DNA of 64,000 bases from WHSW01 sp963846165 (GTDB lineage Bacteria > Actinomycetota > Thermoleophilia > Solirubrobacterales > 70-9). Below the pieces are notes generated by a model. It made no database searches and was not told the origin of the DNA. It saw only the letters and a program-made list of their open reading frames with translations. Both the position numbers and the translations under genes were made by a program. Shown here piece after piece: positions 33,202 to 42,773 of the stretch. Location of the stretch: the NCBI GenBank assembly GCA_963846165.1, contig CAWJUU010000007.1:62001-126000 (forward strand), written 5' to 3'. Positions within the stretch are counted from its first letter, which is position 1. Each line of letters begins with the position of its first letter.

Positions 33202-33260
33202 GCCAGGTTCAACCCCGGCCGCGGCTTCGGTGCCCCCGCCGGCGCTATCCTCGCCCCGCG

Positions 33261-34208
33261 ATGGGCACCTGCATCGTCACCGGGGGCGCGGGCTTTCTCG
33301 GCTCGCACATGTGCGACCGGTTGCTCGCCGACGGCCACCGAGTGATCTGTGTCGACAACCTCGACACCGGATCGCTGCAGAACGTCGAGCACATCCGGGC
33401 GCCGGAGTTCGAGTTCATCCAACACGACCTCACACACCCGTTCTTCGTCGACGAACCGGTCGACTTCGTCTACCACCTCGCCTCGCCGGCGAGCCCGATC
33501 GACTACCTGCGCCTGCCGCTGCACACGCTCAAGGTCGGCTCCTACGGCACTCACCACATGCTCGGCCTGGCGAAGAAGAAGCGGGCCAGGTTCGTGCTCG
33601 CGTCGACCTCCGAGGTCTATGGTGACCCGCAGGTTCACCCTCAGCCGGAGTCCTACTGGGGCCATGTGAACCCGATCGGCCCGCGCGGCGTCTACGACGA
33701 GGCAAAGCGCTACGGCGAGGCGCTAACGATGGCCTACCACCGTCAGCAGGGCGTCGACACGGGGATTGTCAGGACCTTCAACACCTTCGGACCTCGGCTC
33801 CGGCCCCACGACGGTCGGGCGATCTCGACCTTCCTGCGCCAGGCGCTCCAGGACAAGCCGCTGACCGTGTTCGGCGACGGCAGCCAGACGCGGAGCTTCT
33901 GCTATGTCGACGATCAGATCCGCGGTTACATCGCGATGGCCGAGTCCGAGGTCCACGAGCCGGTCAACATCGGCAACCCCGACGAGTTCACCCTCCTCGA
34001 ACTGGCCGAGATCGTGATCGAGGTGACCGAGTCGCGCTCGGAGATCGTCTATGAGGCGCTGCCGACCGACGACCCGCAGGTGCGCCAGCCCGACATCACC
34101 CGGGCCAAGGAGCTGCTCGGCTGGGAGCCCGAGGTCGGGCTTCGTGACGGCCTGCGGATGACGATCGAGCAGTCCGGGGTCGAGCGGCTCGTCGGCGCCG
34201 GCGATTAG
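33261..34208 (+). CDS. UDP-glucuronate decarboxylase (UDP-xylose synthase)
   Basis: 315 residues of the extended SDR fold: NAD motif GGAGFLG (8-14), catalytic Ser/Thr at STSEVYG (116-121) and Tyr145-x3-Lys149 in GVYDEAKR. YHLASPASPIDYLRLPLHTLKVGS and RTFNTFGPRLRPHDGRAISTF are typical of UXS, which makes UDP-xylose from UDP-glucuronate. TATCCT (33246-33251) ends 9 nt before the ATG, so probably leaderless. Heads a same-strand run with two GT4 genes; likely supplies the donor sugar for a glycan or glycolipid. Confidence 0.9.
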   Translation: MGTCIVTGGAGFLGSHMCDRLLADGHRVICVDNLDTGSLQNVEHIRAPEFEFIQHDLTHPFFVDEPVDFVYHLASPASPIDYLRLPLHTLKVGSYGTHHMLGLAKKKRARFVLASTSEVYGDPQVHPQPESYWGHVNPIGPRGVYDEAKRYGEALTMAYHRQQGVDTGIVRTFNTFGPRLRPHDGRAISTFLRQALQDKPLTVFGDGSQTRSFCYVDDQIRGYIAMAESEVHEPVNIGNPDEFTLLELAEIVIEVTESRSEIVYEALPTDDPQVRQPDITRAKELLGWEPEVGLRDGLRMTIEQSGVERLVGAGD

Positions 34209-34236
34209 CGCCGCTGCCGGCTCTGCGGAGCGCTCG

Positions 34237-35430
34237 TTGCGGATCGCCCACCTGACCGCGACCTTCCCGCCCTACCCCGGCGGCGCAGGGAACACGGCAT
34301 TCCGCTTCGCCCGCGAGCAGGCCGCTCGGGGTTGCGAGGTCGAGGTCTTCACCGCTCCGGCGCCCGGCGAGGTGCCTGATCCAGGCGACGCCGTTGTCCA
34401 TCGGATCGACCCCGTGTTCGCGATCGGCAACGCGCCGCTGATCCCGAGCCTGGCCCGGATCGAAGGATTCGACGTCGTCCACGTCCACTACCCGTTTATC
34501 TTCGGCTCCGAGCTCACCCTGCTCGGCCGGCTGAGCAGGCGCCGGCGCTCGCAGGCGCTGCTCGTCCATTACAAGAACCGGCTGGTCGGCAAGGGGCCGC
34601 GCGGGGTGCTGTTCGAGGCCTACGAGCACTCGGTCGCACCGCTGCTGGTTCGCGCCGCCGACCGCGTATGCGTGCTCTCTTCCGACCATGCCGAGTCGGT
34701 CCCCTACCTGCGTCGGGCGGGCTGGCGCGACCCGGCGAAGCTGGTCGAGATGCCAAACGGTGTCGACGCGGAACTGTTCTCGCCCGGCGCCGACGACGCG
34801 GGCGTTCGCGACCGGCTCGGGATCCCCGCCGACGCCGTCGTCGCCGCGTTCATCGCCACGCTCGATCGCGCCCATTACTTCAAGCGCCTCGACCTCGCCA
34901 TCGACGGCCTCGTCGCACTCGGCGACCCCGACGTCCACCTGGTGGTCGCCGGCGGGGGCGAACTGCTCGAGGGCTTTCGCTCCCGTGCCCGCAAGGCCGG
35001 CGTCGCGGACCGCGTCCACTTCCTCGGCGCCGTCCCCCACGCCGAGCTCCCCGACGTCCTGCGTGCCGCCGACCTCCTCCTGCTCACAACCGAGCCGCCC
35101 GAGTCATTCGGGATCGTCGTGATTGAGGCGATGGCTTGCGGGCTGGCGGCGATCGCCACCGACTACCCAGGCGTGCATGCGGTCGTCGACGACGGTGAGA
35201 CCGGGCTGCTGGTGCCGCCCGGCGACCCCGCCGCCGTGGCCGCCGCGCTGCGCGAGTTGGTGTCGGCGCCCGAGCAGCGACGCGAGATGGGCGAGCGCGG
35301 CCGGGCAAAGGCGCTCGCGGAGTGGAGCTGGCCGCAGCTCGTGGATCGCATGGACGAGGCGTATGCGGAGGCGATCGCGGTGCGGCGGCAGAGAATGCGG
35401 CTGCCAAAGCCGGGAGGGAACGGCGGATGA
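34237..35430 (+). CDS. GT4-family glycosyltransferase
   Basis: 397 residues, GT-B fold. N-terminal MRIAHLTATFPPYPGGAGN with VVHVHYPFIFG; C-terminal nucleotide-sugar domain with VPNGVD-type MPNGVDAELF, FLGAVPHAELPDVLRAAD and the E-x7-E motif PESFGIVVIEA followed by DDGETGLLVPPGDP. A retaining transferase for lipid- or polysaccharide-linked sugars in the cytoplasm. Start TTG at 34237, the first codon giving the family N-terminus. Its stop overlaps the next GT start (ATGA), so they are co-translated. Confidence 0.88.
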   Translation: MRIAHLTATFPPYPGGAGNTAFRFAREQAARGCEVEVFTAPAPGEVPDPGDAVVHRIDPVFAIGNAPLIPSLARIEGFDVVHVHYPFIFGSELTLLGRLSRRRRSQALLVHYKNRLVGKGPRGVLFEAYEHSVAPLLVRAADRVCVLSSDHAESVPYLRRAGWRDPAKLVEMPNGVDAELFSPGADDAGVRDRLGIPADAVVAAFIATLDRAHYFKRLDLAIDGLVALGDPDVHLVVAGGGELLEGFRSRARKAGVADRVHFLGAVPHAELPDVLRAADLLLLTTEPPESFGIVVIEAMACGLAAIATDYPGVHAVVDDGETGLLVPPGDPAAVAAALRELVSAPEQRREMGERGRAKALAEWSWPQLVDRMDEAYAEAIAVRRQRMRLPKPGGNGG

Positions 35431-36690
35431 GCGACACCAGCCCGCGCCGCCGGATCCTGCTCGTCGCCTACTTCTACCCGCCGTGTCGCGACACCGGCGC
35501 GCTGCGACCCGCCTCGATGGCCAAGTGGCTGCGACGGCTGGGCCACGAGGTGACCGTGCTGACCACCTCTGCCTACGGGCCGGCGACCGAGGGCGACGTT
35601 GTGCAGACGGCCGACGCGCAGCTCTGGCGCGCGCGCCTGCACGGCAAGGACCGGATCGACGCGCTCTACGACGCCGACACCTACAGCGGGCAAGCCCCAC
35701 CCGCTGAGCAGGCTGATCGTGCCCGAGCCGCTCGCGCTCGCCTGGGCGCCGTTCGCTCGCCGGCGGGCGCTGCGGCTCGCGCGCGAGCGGCGCTTCAACT
35801 GCGTGATCACCACCTCGCCGCCCGAGTCGGCGCACGCGATCGGCCGCGCGCTACAGCGCCGCCGCAAGATCCCCTGGGTTGCCGACATCCGCGACGCCTG
35901 GAACTTCGAGCCGCTGCGCCCCCGCTTTCCGACCGCGCTCCAGCGCCGGCTCGACGAACGCCTCGAGCGGTGCTGGCTCGGCGACGCCGACGCGATTGTC
36001 TGCGTCAGCCGGCCCGCGGTCGACGACCTGCACGAGCGGCTTGGGATCGTGAGCGAGCTGGTCCCCAACGGCTGGGACCCTGAGGAGATGACGGCTCCGG
36101 TGCCCAGCGAAAGCGTCCTCGATCCGGATCGCGTCTCGCTCGTTTACACCGGCCGCTTCGGCAGCTACGGACGCGACCCGCGGCCGCTTGTCGCCGGCCT
36201 TGCTCGGCTTGCGTCCGAGTCACCCGAGTCGGCGGCGAAGCTCGAGCTCGTCGTCGCCGGGCCGCTCACCGACGCGGAGTCTCGACTGCTCGCCACCGAC
36301 GTCGCCCCGGCGCGGATCGTCACGCCCGGGAGCATGCCGCGCGATCAGGCGCTCGCACTTCAGCGCCAAGCCGACGCCCTGCTGCTGCTCGCGCAGCCGA
36401 CCCGCTCGCAGCTGCTCAACATCAAGCTGTTCGAGTACCTGGCCGCCGGGCGGCCGATCCTCGCGCTCGCCAGCGGCACCGAGGCGGGCCGGGTCGTCGC
36501 CGAGCTCGGCGGCGAGACCGTGCGCGCCGACGATCCGGCCGCGATCGCCACGGCGCTCGCGCGCCTCGCGAACGGCCAGCTCGAGCCGCCCCCGGCCGAG
36601 GCGCTCGGCCCCTACGCCTACCCGGCGCCGGCGGAACGGATGGCGGCGGCGGTCGAAGGCGCACTCGCCGCGCGTGCGGCTGCCGATTAG
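35427..36690 (+). CDS. GT4-family glycosyltransferase (frameshifted)
   Basis: Two frames make one protein. MSDTSPRRRILLVAYFYPPC through LYDADTYSG is in the first frame, and KPHPLSRLIVPEPLALAW to the end at 36690 in the next, which opens at 35599. One extra C near 35692 (GGGCAAG) separates them. After repair it is ~420 residues: N-terminal FYPPCRDTGALRPASMAKWL, PWVADIRDAW, and a C-terminal sugar-binding domain with LVYTGRFGSYGRD, LKLFEYLAAGRP-type NIKLFEYLAAGRPILALA. Its ATG overlaps the stop of the upstream GT gene. Likely the second enzyme of the same glycan pathway, if the indel is a sequencing error. Confidence 0.75.
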
Positions 36691-37586
36691 ACCGCCGGCG
36701 CCGCGACCGCGCGAGCGATGATCGCCTCGGCGACGGTGGCCGCAGTCGACGGCACCTGGCTGAGATAGAAGTTCGGCTCGACCGCCTCGAGCTCGAGCAG
36801 CACCGGCTCGCCGTCGGGACCCGGGATCGTGTCGACGCGCGCGTACAGGGGCAGGTAGTCGAACCGCTCCGCCACGTGCTCGACCACTCTCCGGGCATTG
36901 GCGAGCTCGGCGTCGGTCGCCTCGGCCGGGCTGACCAGCGAGGGGTCGTACATGACCTCGGCGGCGCCGATCGCATCGTCGCGGACCGGAGCCACCTCGT
37001 CGGGCCGCAGGACGGCGCGCTTTCGCAGCGCGTGCACGGGCTCGCCGTCGATGAAGAGGACCGCGGTCTCGCCGACCGTGTCGACGGTCGGCTGGAAGGC
37101 CTGCACCATAGCCGCCCGCCCGCTCGCCTGGATCGACTCGATCAGCGCCCGCGCCTGGTCGTGAGCCGCCGGGGCGAAGCGGCCGGTGTCGCGGCCGCCG
37201 ACCGAGATGTTCGGCTTCACGACCACCTCGCCGTCGAGCGTCGGTACGGGATCGGCCGGCTCGACGTAGCGCGTCTCGACCACGCGGATGCCGGCCGCAG
37301 CGAGATCGCCGACGTAACGCTTGTCGCTGTTCCAGCGCACGAGCGCGGGCGAGTTGTGGAGTCGCTCGCCGATCCGGTCGCACCAGCGGATGAACTCATT
37401 GCGCCGGCGGGCGTAGTCCCAGGTCGAGTTGATCGCGACGACGGCGAACCGGTCCCAATCGCGGTCGGGCTCGTCCCAGGAGGCGACGACCGGCTCGGCA
37501 CCTCGCTCGTGCAGCGCCTCGGCGAGGAGGTCGTTGTCGCGAAACCCTTCCGGCATCGAGGCGAAGCTGGCGATCGCGATCAGCAC
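36687..37586 (-). CDS. ATP-grasp ligase, RimK/DcsG-like
   Basis: 299 residues with an ATP-grasp core: VVKPNISVGGRDTGRF (nucleotide-binding Lys and glycine loop), AMVQAFQPTV, ETAVLFIDGEPVHALRK and the metal-binding end ARVDTIPGPDGEPVLLELEAVEPNFYL. The N-terminal pre-ATP-grasp domain includes VAINSTWDYARRRNEFIRWCD. These enzymes join a carboxylate to an amine; the DcsG branch is the closest I recall, substrate unknown. GTG start with GGGGAG directly upstream and TAGGAT 6 nt before. Convergent with the GT operon. Confidence 0.8.
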   Translation of the reverse strand: MLIAIASFASMPEGFRDNDLLAEALHERGAEPVVASWDEPDRDWDRFAVVAINSTWDYARRRNEFIRWCDRIGERLHNSPALVRWNSDKRYVGDLAAAGIRVVETRYVEPADPVPTLDGEVVVKPNISVGGRDTGRFAPAAHDQARALIESIQASGRAAMVQAFQPTVDTVGETAVLFIDGEPVHALRKRAVLRPDEVAPVRDDAIGAAEVMYDPSLVSPAEATDAELANARRVVEHVAERFDYLPLYARVDTIPGPDGEPVLLELEAVEPNFYLSQVPSTAATVAEAIIARAVAAPAV

Positions 37587-37648
37587 CTCCCCATCCTAGG
37601 AAGCCCGGCGCACGGTCGCGCTCGCGGCGACCTATGCTTCGGCGTCCG

Positions 37649-39328
37649 GTGGCGACCCCCGATACCGAGAGCTCGTCGAAGGCCGACCCCGAGACGGAGC
37701 GGGCTGTCGAGGCCGACCTGCACCGCTACGTCGCTCCGGTCGTCGGGCCCGACGACGAGCGCGTCTTCACCGACTCGGGGATCGAGATCGAGGGCCTCTA
37801 CGACGAGTCCGATGTCGCGCCGGGGCTCGAGCAGCGGCTCGGCGAGCCCGGCGCCTACCCGTTCACCCGCGGCATCCACGAGGGCATGTATCGCGACCGG
37901 CTGTGGACGATGCGCCAGTACGCCGGCTTCGCCAGCCCGGAGGACACCAACGAGCGCTACCGCTACCTGATCGAGCACGGCTCGACCGGCCTCTCGATGG
38001 CATTCGACCTGCCGACCCAGCTCGGGCGCGACTCCGACGACCCGCTCTGCGACGGCGAGGTCGGACGCACCGGGGTCCCGATCGACACGATCGAGGACAT
38101 GAGGATCTGCTTCGAGGCGATCCCGCTGGACGAGGTTTCGACCTCGATGACGATCAACGCACCGGCGGCGATCCTGCTGCTGCTCTACGAGCTCGTCGGC
38201 GAGGAGCAGGGCGTCGCCTCCGACAAGCTGCGGGGAACGGTCCAGAACGACGTGCTCAAGGAGTACGTCGCCCGCGGCAACTACATCTACCCGCCCGAGC
38301 CGACGATGCGGCTGACCACCGACATCTTCGAGTACTGCCGCGACCGGGTCCCGAGGTGGAACACGATCTCGATCTCCGGGTACCACATCCGCGAGAAGGG
38401 CTGCTCGGCCGTGCAGGAGGTCGCGTTCACGCTCTCGAACGCGATCGCCTACACCGAGGCGGCGCTCGCCCGCGGCCTCGCGATCGACGAGTTCGCCCCC
38501 CGCCTCGCATTCTTCTTCAACTGCCACAACAACGTCTTCCAGGAGATCGCCAAGTTCCGCGCCGCGCGGCGGATGTGGGCACAGATCGTCCGCGATCGGT
38601 TCGGCTCGACCAACGAGCGCTCGCAGACGATCCGCTTCCACACCCAGACCGGCGGGGTGACGCTCCAGGCCCAGCAACCCGAGGTGAACATCATCCGGGT
38701 CGCGCTGCAGGGGTTCGCCGCCGTATGCGGCGGCACCCAATCGCTCCACACGAACGGCTTCGACGAGGCGCTTGCGCTGCCGACCGAGCGTTCCGCGCGG
38801 ATCGCCCTGCGAACCCAGCAGGTGATCGCCCACGAGTCGGGCGCCGCCGACACTGTGGACCCGTTCGCCGGCTCCTACTTCGTCGAGTCGCTCACCGACG
38901 AGATCGAGAAGCGCTCCTGGGAGCTGATCGAGAAGGTCGGCGAGCTCGGCGGCTCGGTGGAAGCGCTCGAGTTCATCCAGCGCGAGATCGAGGAGTCGGC
39001 GCTCTCCTACCACGAGCGTTACAAGACCGGCCAGGACATCGTCGTCGGGGTCAACAAGTACGTCACCGACACCGTCGACGACGTCGACATCCTCAAGGTC
39101 GACCCCGACTCCGAGCGCCGCCAGAAGGAGCGACTGGCCGCGTTCAAGGCCAACCGCGATCAGGCCGGGGTCGAGTCGAAGCTCGACGACCTGCGTGAGG
39201 CCGCGCGCGGTGATCGCAATCTGCTCCACCCGATCCGCGAGGCGCTCGCCGCCGACGCCTCGATCGGCGAGGTCTGCAACGCGATGCGTGACGTATTCGG
39301 CGAGTACAAGGGCGGCGCGTTCTTCTAG
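37649..39328 (+). CDS. Acyl-CoA mutase large subunit (methylmalonyl-CoA mutase type)
   Basis: 559 residues: the substrate-binding TIM barrel of B12-dependent acyl-CoA mutases without the C-terminal B12 domain. Motifs: RQYAGFASPEDTNERYRYL, GLSMAFDLPTQLGRDSDDP, SMTINAPAA, WNTISISGYHIREKG and TQSLHTNGFDEALALPTE. It resembles the separate large subunit of isobutyryl/ethylmalonyl/methylmalonyl-CoA mutases (~550 aa); its B12-binding partner is not in this window. GTG at 37649 chosen because TATGCT (37633-37638) ends 10 nt before it; the ATG at 37634 overlaps that box. Works with the carboxylase at 40651 in propionate-type metabolism. Confidence 0.9.
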   Translation: MATPDTESSSKADPETERAVEADLHRYVAPVVGPDDERVFTDSGIEIEGLYDESDVAPGLEQRLGEPGAYPFTRGIHEGMYRDRLWTMRQYAGFASPEDTNERYRYLIEHGSTGLSMAFDLPTQLGRDSDDPLCDGEVGRTGVPIDTIEDMRICFEAIPLDEVSTSMTINAPAAILLLLYELVGEEQGVASDKLRGTVQNDVLKEYVARGNYIYPPEPTMRLTTDIFEYCRDRVPRWNTISISGYHIREKGCSAVQEVAFTLSNAIAYTEAALARGLAIDEFAPRLAFFFNCHNNVFQEIAKFRAARRMWAQIVRDRFGSTNERSQTIRFHTQTGGVTLQAQQPEVNIIRVALQGFAAVCGGTQSLHTNGFDEALALPTERSARIALRTQQVIAHESGAADTVDPFAGSYFVESLTDEIEKRSWELIEKVGELGGSVEALEFIQREIEESALSYHERYKTGQDIVVGVNKYVTDTVDDVDILKVDPDSERRQKERLAAFKANRDQAGVESKLDDLREAARGDRNLLHPIREALAADASIGEVCNAMRDVFGEYKGGAFF

Positions 39329-39427
39329 AGACCGAAAGCCGCCCGGCCGGCAGCCCCCTGCGCGACCGGGCTTGCAGGCCGTTGTCTTGCGGCAGGAGTC
39401 TGAGGTCAACGGCCGAACTCCGCGCCA

Positions 39428-39775
39428 ATGGAATCGAAAGCCAAGCGGACCCTGGTCAAGTCGGCGCCCGAGCTCTGGGAATTGGCCGACGACGCGACGA
39501 GGATGGAATCGTGGATGGGCGGACTGATCGGCGTCACGCACCCGATCGCCGTCGAGGTCACCGACCGCGAGCCCGAGCGAATCCTGGCCTGGCGCTCGGC
39601 CGATCCCGGTTCGCACGGCCGGATCGCGATCGAGCTCGCCGAGAGTGGCTTCGGGACCGCGGTCCGGATCACCGCCCAGCACTCGCGACCCGATCCCGGC
39701 GAGGCGATCGCCGCGCTCGAGGGCCTGCTCGATGAGCTCGGATCCCCCGAGCGACGCCCCTTCGCCCAGGACTAG
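39428..39775 (+). CDS. SRPBCC-like small protein
   Basis: 115 residues. KRTLVKSAPELWELADDATRMESWMGG is a START/SRPBCC opening helix-strand; VTDREPERILAWRSADPGSHGRIAIELAESGFGTAVRI are strands, then C-terminal helix GEAIAALEGLLDELGSPE. Probably a lipid-binding or AHSA1-type fold; ligand unknown. It sits between the mutase and carboxylase genes on the same strand. Confidence 0.65.
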   Translation: MESKAKRTLVKSAPELWELADDATRMESWMGGLIGVTHPIAVEVTDREPERILAWRSADPGSHGRIAIELAESGFGTAVRITAQHSRPDPGEAIAALEGLLDELGSPERRPFAQD

Positions 39776-39837
39776 CCGCAGCCGGGACCCCACTTGCCGA
39801 CGCACTCCGAGCGGCGAGCTAACAACCAACGAGGAAT

Positions 39838-40548
39838 ATGACCGACTGGACCGAAGCAGCCACACAGCTTGAGGAGCGCATCGCAGCGCTGGAGGCAGCC
39901 ACCCCGGCACAGGGACCGCCCGGTCCACAGGGCGGCGTTGGGGTCGCGCAGTGGGCGATGACCGGCGAGCCCGAGCTCGGCCTCGCAGAGCTGCTGAAAA
40001 TTCGTGGCGCACCGCTGGTGGAGGCGCTGGAGCGTCACGCTCCGGGAGCCCGCGAGCACGCCGAGGGGACCGCCTCATATACGTTCGCGACCGCGGTCCA
40101 GATCGGCTTCGACCGCGCCCAAAGCGAGGTCGCGCGCGAGGCGGCGATGCTGCACGAGGCGGGCCAGGTCTACGTCCCGGCGGAGGTGCTGGCGAAGGCG
40201 GCAGGCGAGCGCGACGAGGCCGAGACCGAGGCGTTCGAGGCCCACTACGAGGCCGGCTACAGGCTCGCCCGCGGCGCCGGTATCCCCGAGCACGTGTGCG
40301 GCTGGCTGCTTCGGGTGCGCGAGCGCTACGACGGCGCCGGGCCGGAGGGCTTTGTCGGCGGTCTCGTGGCGCCCGAGGCGCGAGTGATCAAGGCGGCCTG
40401 CGCCTGCCAGACCGCGATCGTCACGCCCGGCGCCGAGCTGCCCGGCCGGCGGGCGATCGAGGCGCTCGGCGCCGCGGCGGGCAGCGAGCTCGACCCGCGC
40501 ATGGCCGCGGCGCTGATCGGAATCCTCGAGCGCGCCGCCGGCGAATGA
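39838..40548 (+). CDS. HD-GYP-like protein lacking the metal-site residues
   Basis: 236 residues. An N-terminal coiled-coil (EAATQLEERIAALEAA) and Pro-rich linker lead to a domain matching HD-GYP phosphodiesterases segment by segment, but with key residues changed: LLHDIGK is LHEAGQV, the HHE-type motif is AHYEAGY, and RWDGTGYP is RYDGAGPEG. It ends AACACQTAIV and GRRAIEALGAAAGSELDPRM as HD-GYP domains do. Probably a non-catalytic binding domain, perhaps for a nucleotide second messenger. GAGGAAT precedes the ATG. Confidence 0.65.
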   Translation: MTDWTEAATQLEERIAALEAATPAQGPPGPQGGVGVAQWAMTGEPELGLAELLKIRGAPLVEALERHAPGAREHAEGTASYTFATAVQIGFDRAQSEVAREAAMLHEAGQVYVPAEVLAKAAGERDEAETEAFEAHYEAGYRLARGAGIPEHVCGWLLRVRERYDGAGPEGFVGGLVAPEARVIKAACACQTAIVTPGAELPGRRAIEALGAAAGSELDPRMAAALIGILERAAGE

Positions 40549-40650
40549 GAAACGAGGCGCGCGGCGGGACCGACTGCCAGGCCTCGAGCACGGCCCTCGG
40601 GAGGCCGTAGCCCACCGAGTCCCGAGCACCGACATAGAATCCGCGCCCCG

Positions 40651-42219
40651 ATGCGCGAGAGAAACCCGATCACCCTGGAGGAGAAGCTCGCCTACCTGCG
40701 CGAGCTGCGCGAGCAGGCGGTGCACTCGGCCTCCGCCGACGCCGTGGAAAAGCAGCATTCCAAGGGCAAGCTCACCGCCCGCGAGCGGATCGAGAAGCTG
40801 CTCGACCCGGGTTCGTTCGAGGAGCTCGACACCTTCGTCCGCCACCGAACGCACGAGTTCGAGATGGACAAGAAGCGGCCCTACGGCGACGCGGTGGTGA
40901 CCGGCTACGGGACGATCGACGGCCGCCCGATGTTCGTCTTCAGCCAGGACTTCACCGTCTTCGGCGGCTCGCTCGGCGAGGTGATGGCGGAGAAGATGTG
41001 CAAGGTGATGGACCTCGCCGCCAAGGTGGGGGCGCCGGTGATCGGCCTCAACGACTCCGGCGGGGCGCGGATCCAGGAGGGGGTCGTCTCGCTCGGCGCC
41101 TACGGCGACGTCTTCGTCCGCAACGTCCAGTGCTCGGGCGTGATCCCGCAGATCAGCGCGATCATGGGGCCGTGCGCGGGCGGCGCGGTCTACTCGCCGG
41201 CGATGACCGACTTCATCTTCATGGTCAAGGAGACCTCGCACATGTTCATCACCGGCCCCGAGGTGATCAAGACGGTGACCGGCGAGGAGGTCGAGTTCGA
41301 GGAGCTCGGCGGCGCGATGACCCACAACTCGAAGTCCGGGGTCGCGCACTTCGCCGCCGATGACGAGCAGGCGTGCCTCGAGGACATTCGCTACCTGATC
41401 TCCTTCCTGCCGCTCAACAACCTCGAGCTGCCGCCGCGAGTCGAGCCCTTCGACGAGCCCGAGCGCATGGACGAGGCGCTCGACACGATCGTCCCGGCCG
41501 ACCCGCAGAAGCCCTACGACATGCGTGACGTGGTCTCACTGGTGGTCGACGATGGCGAGTTCTTCGAGGTCCAGGAGCACTTCGCGCAGAACATCATCAT
41601 CGGCTTCTCCCGCCTCGACGGCTATCCGGTGGGGATCGTCGGCAACCAGCCCAAGCACCTCGCCGGCGTGCTCGACATCGAGTCGTCGGAGAAGGCGGCC
41701 CGCTTCGTCCGCTTCTGCGACGCCTTCAACGTCCCGATCCTCACCTTCACCGACGTGCCCGGGTTCCTCCCGGGCACCTCGCAGGAGTGGAACGGGATCA
41801 TTCGCCACGGCGCGAAGCTGCTCTACGCCTTCACCGAGGCGACCGTGCCAAAGCTGACCGTGGTCACCCGCAAGGCTTACGGCGGCGCCTATGACGTCAT
41901 GAACTCCAAGCACATGCTCGCCGACTTCAACTTCGCCTGGCCGCAGGCCGAGGTCGCGGTGATGGGTCCCGAGGGCGCGGTCAACATCATCTACCGCAAA
42001 GACATCACCCAGTCGCCGACCCCCGACGAGCGACGCCAGAAGCTGATCGACGACTACAAGGCCCACTTCGCCAACCCCTACTCGGCGGCCGAGCGCGGCT
42101 ACATCGACGACGTGATCGAACCGCACCAGACCCGCCCGAAGCTGATCCGTGCGCTGCGCACCCTGCAGACCAAGCGCGTCGACCAGCCGAAGCGCAAGCA
42201 CGGCAACATCCCGCTCTAG
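40651..42219 (+). CDS. pccB: Acyl-CoA (propionyl-CoA) carboxylase beta subunit, carboxyltransferase
   Basis: 522 residues, both crotonase-like halves present. KQHSKGKLTARERIEKLLDPGSFEE, DFTVFGGSLGEV, oxyanion glycines GLNDSGGARIQEGVVSLG and GPCAGGAVYSPAMTDF in the N-half; DVPGFLPGTSQEWNGIIRHGAKLLYAFTEATVPK and RKAYGGAYDVM in the C-half. It transfers CO2 from biotin to propionyl- or acetyl-CoA; the biotin-carrying alpha subunit is elsewhere. TAGAAT (40635-40640) ends 10 nt before the ATG. An epsilon subunit candidate lies at 44201 and the mutase upstream would use its methylmalonyl-CoA product. Confidence 0.93.
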   Translation: MRERNPITLEEKLAYLRELREQAVHSASADAVEKQHSKGKLTARERIEKLLDPGSFEELDTFVRHRTHEFEMDKKRPYGDAVVTGYGTIDGRPMFVFSQDFTVFGGSLGEVMAEKMCKVMDLAAKVGAPVIGLNDSGGARIQEGVVSLGAYGDVFVRNVQCSGVIPQISAIMGPCAGGAVYSPAMTDFIFMVKETSHMFITGPEVIKTVTGEEVEFEELGGAMTHNSKSGVAHFAADDEQACLEDIRYLISFLPLNNLELPPRVEPFDEPERMDEALDTIVPADPQKPYDMRDVVSLVVDDGEFFEVQEHFAQNIIIGFSRLDGYPVGIVGNQPKHLAGVLDIESSEKAARFVRFCDAFNVPILTFTDVPGFLPGTSQEWNGIIRHGAKLLYAFTEATVPKLTVVTRKAYGGAYDVMNSKHMLADFNFAWPQAEVAVMGPEGAVNIIYRKDITQSPTPDERRQKLIDDYKAHFANPYSAAERGYIDDVIEPHQTRPKLIRALRTLQTKRVDQPKRKHGNIPL

Positions 42220-42221
42220 AC

Positions 42222-42773
42222 GTGACCGCTCCGACTCAGCCCGACCCACACGCCCGGCGCCGGCAGTCGCTCGACGGCGGGCGGCTGCTCGCAGGCCTCG
42301 GCGCGCTCGCGCTGCTGGTCAGCCTCTTCCTCGATTGGTGGGGCCCGTCCGCCGCCGTCGGGGACTTCGAGGGTTCCGACGGCGGGATCACCGCCTGGAA
42401 CGTGTTCGAGCTGATCGACATCCTGCTCGCGGCGCTGGCGCTTGCCGTGCTCGGGTTCGCGATCGAGGGCTTCGTCCGGCCCGGCAGCTCCCGCCTCCCG
42501 GCGGCGCTCGCCGCCGCCGCCGGCCCGATCGCGCTGGTCCTGATCGTGGTCTCGCTCGTCAACGAGCCGCTGCTGCTGAAGTTCAGCGACGCAGGGCTCG
42601 AGGCCGGAGCATGGCTGGCGCTCGGCGGGGCGGTGGTGATGACGATCGGCAGCCTGCTCCGCTACGCCAGGATCTCGATCAACGTCACCCCGCGCGAGCG
42701 CACCACGCGCGAGCCGGCGCCCGAGACCGAGACGCGGCCGCTGAGCGAAGAGCCGCGCCGGCCGCCACGCTGA
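42222..42773 (+). CDS. Membrane protein, four helices
   Basis: 183 residues. Basic N-terminus, then helices LLAGLGALALLVSLFLDWW, FELIDILLAALALAVLGFAI, LAAAAGPIALVLIVVSLV and AWLALGGAVVMTIGSLL, and a disordered, charged tail. A common actinobacterial small membrane protein of unknown role. GTG start 2 nt after the carboxylase stop, so it is co-transcribed with pccB. Confidence 0.7.
   Translation: MTAPTQPDPHARRRQSLDGGRLLAGLGALALLVSLFLDWWGPSAAVGDFEGSDGGITAWNVFELIDILLAALALAVLGFAIEGFVRPGSSRLPAALAAAAGPIALVLIVVSLVNEPLLLKFSDAGLEAGAWLALGGAVVMTIGSLLRYARISINVTPRERTTREPAPETETRPLSEEPRRPPR

Noticed and set aside
33261..37586. A complete capsule or antibiotic biosynthesis cluster
   Set aside because: Only one nucleotide-sugar enzyme, two glycosyltransferases and one ligase are present; no polymerase, flippase or synthase, so the claim would be too broad.
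37580..40078. An 832-codon open frame on the minus strand opposite the acyl-CoA mutase
   Set aside because: It mirrors the mutase codon for codon, has no domain, and such antisense frames are common in very GC-rich genes.
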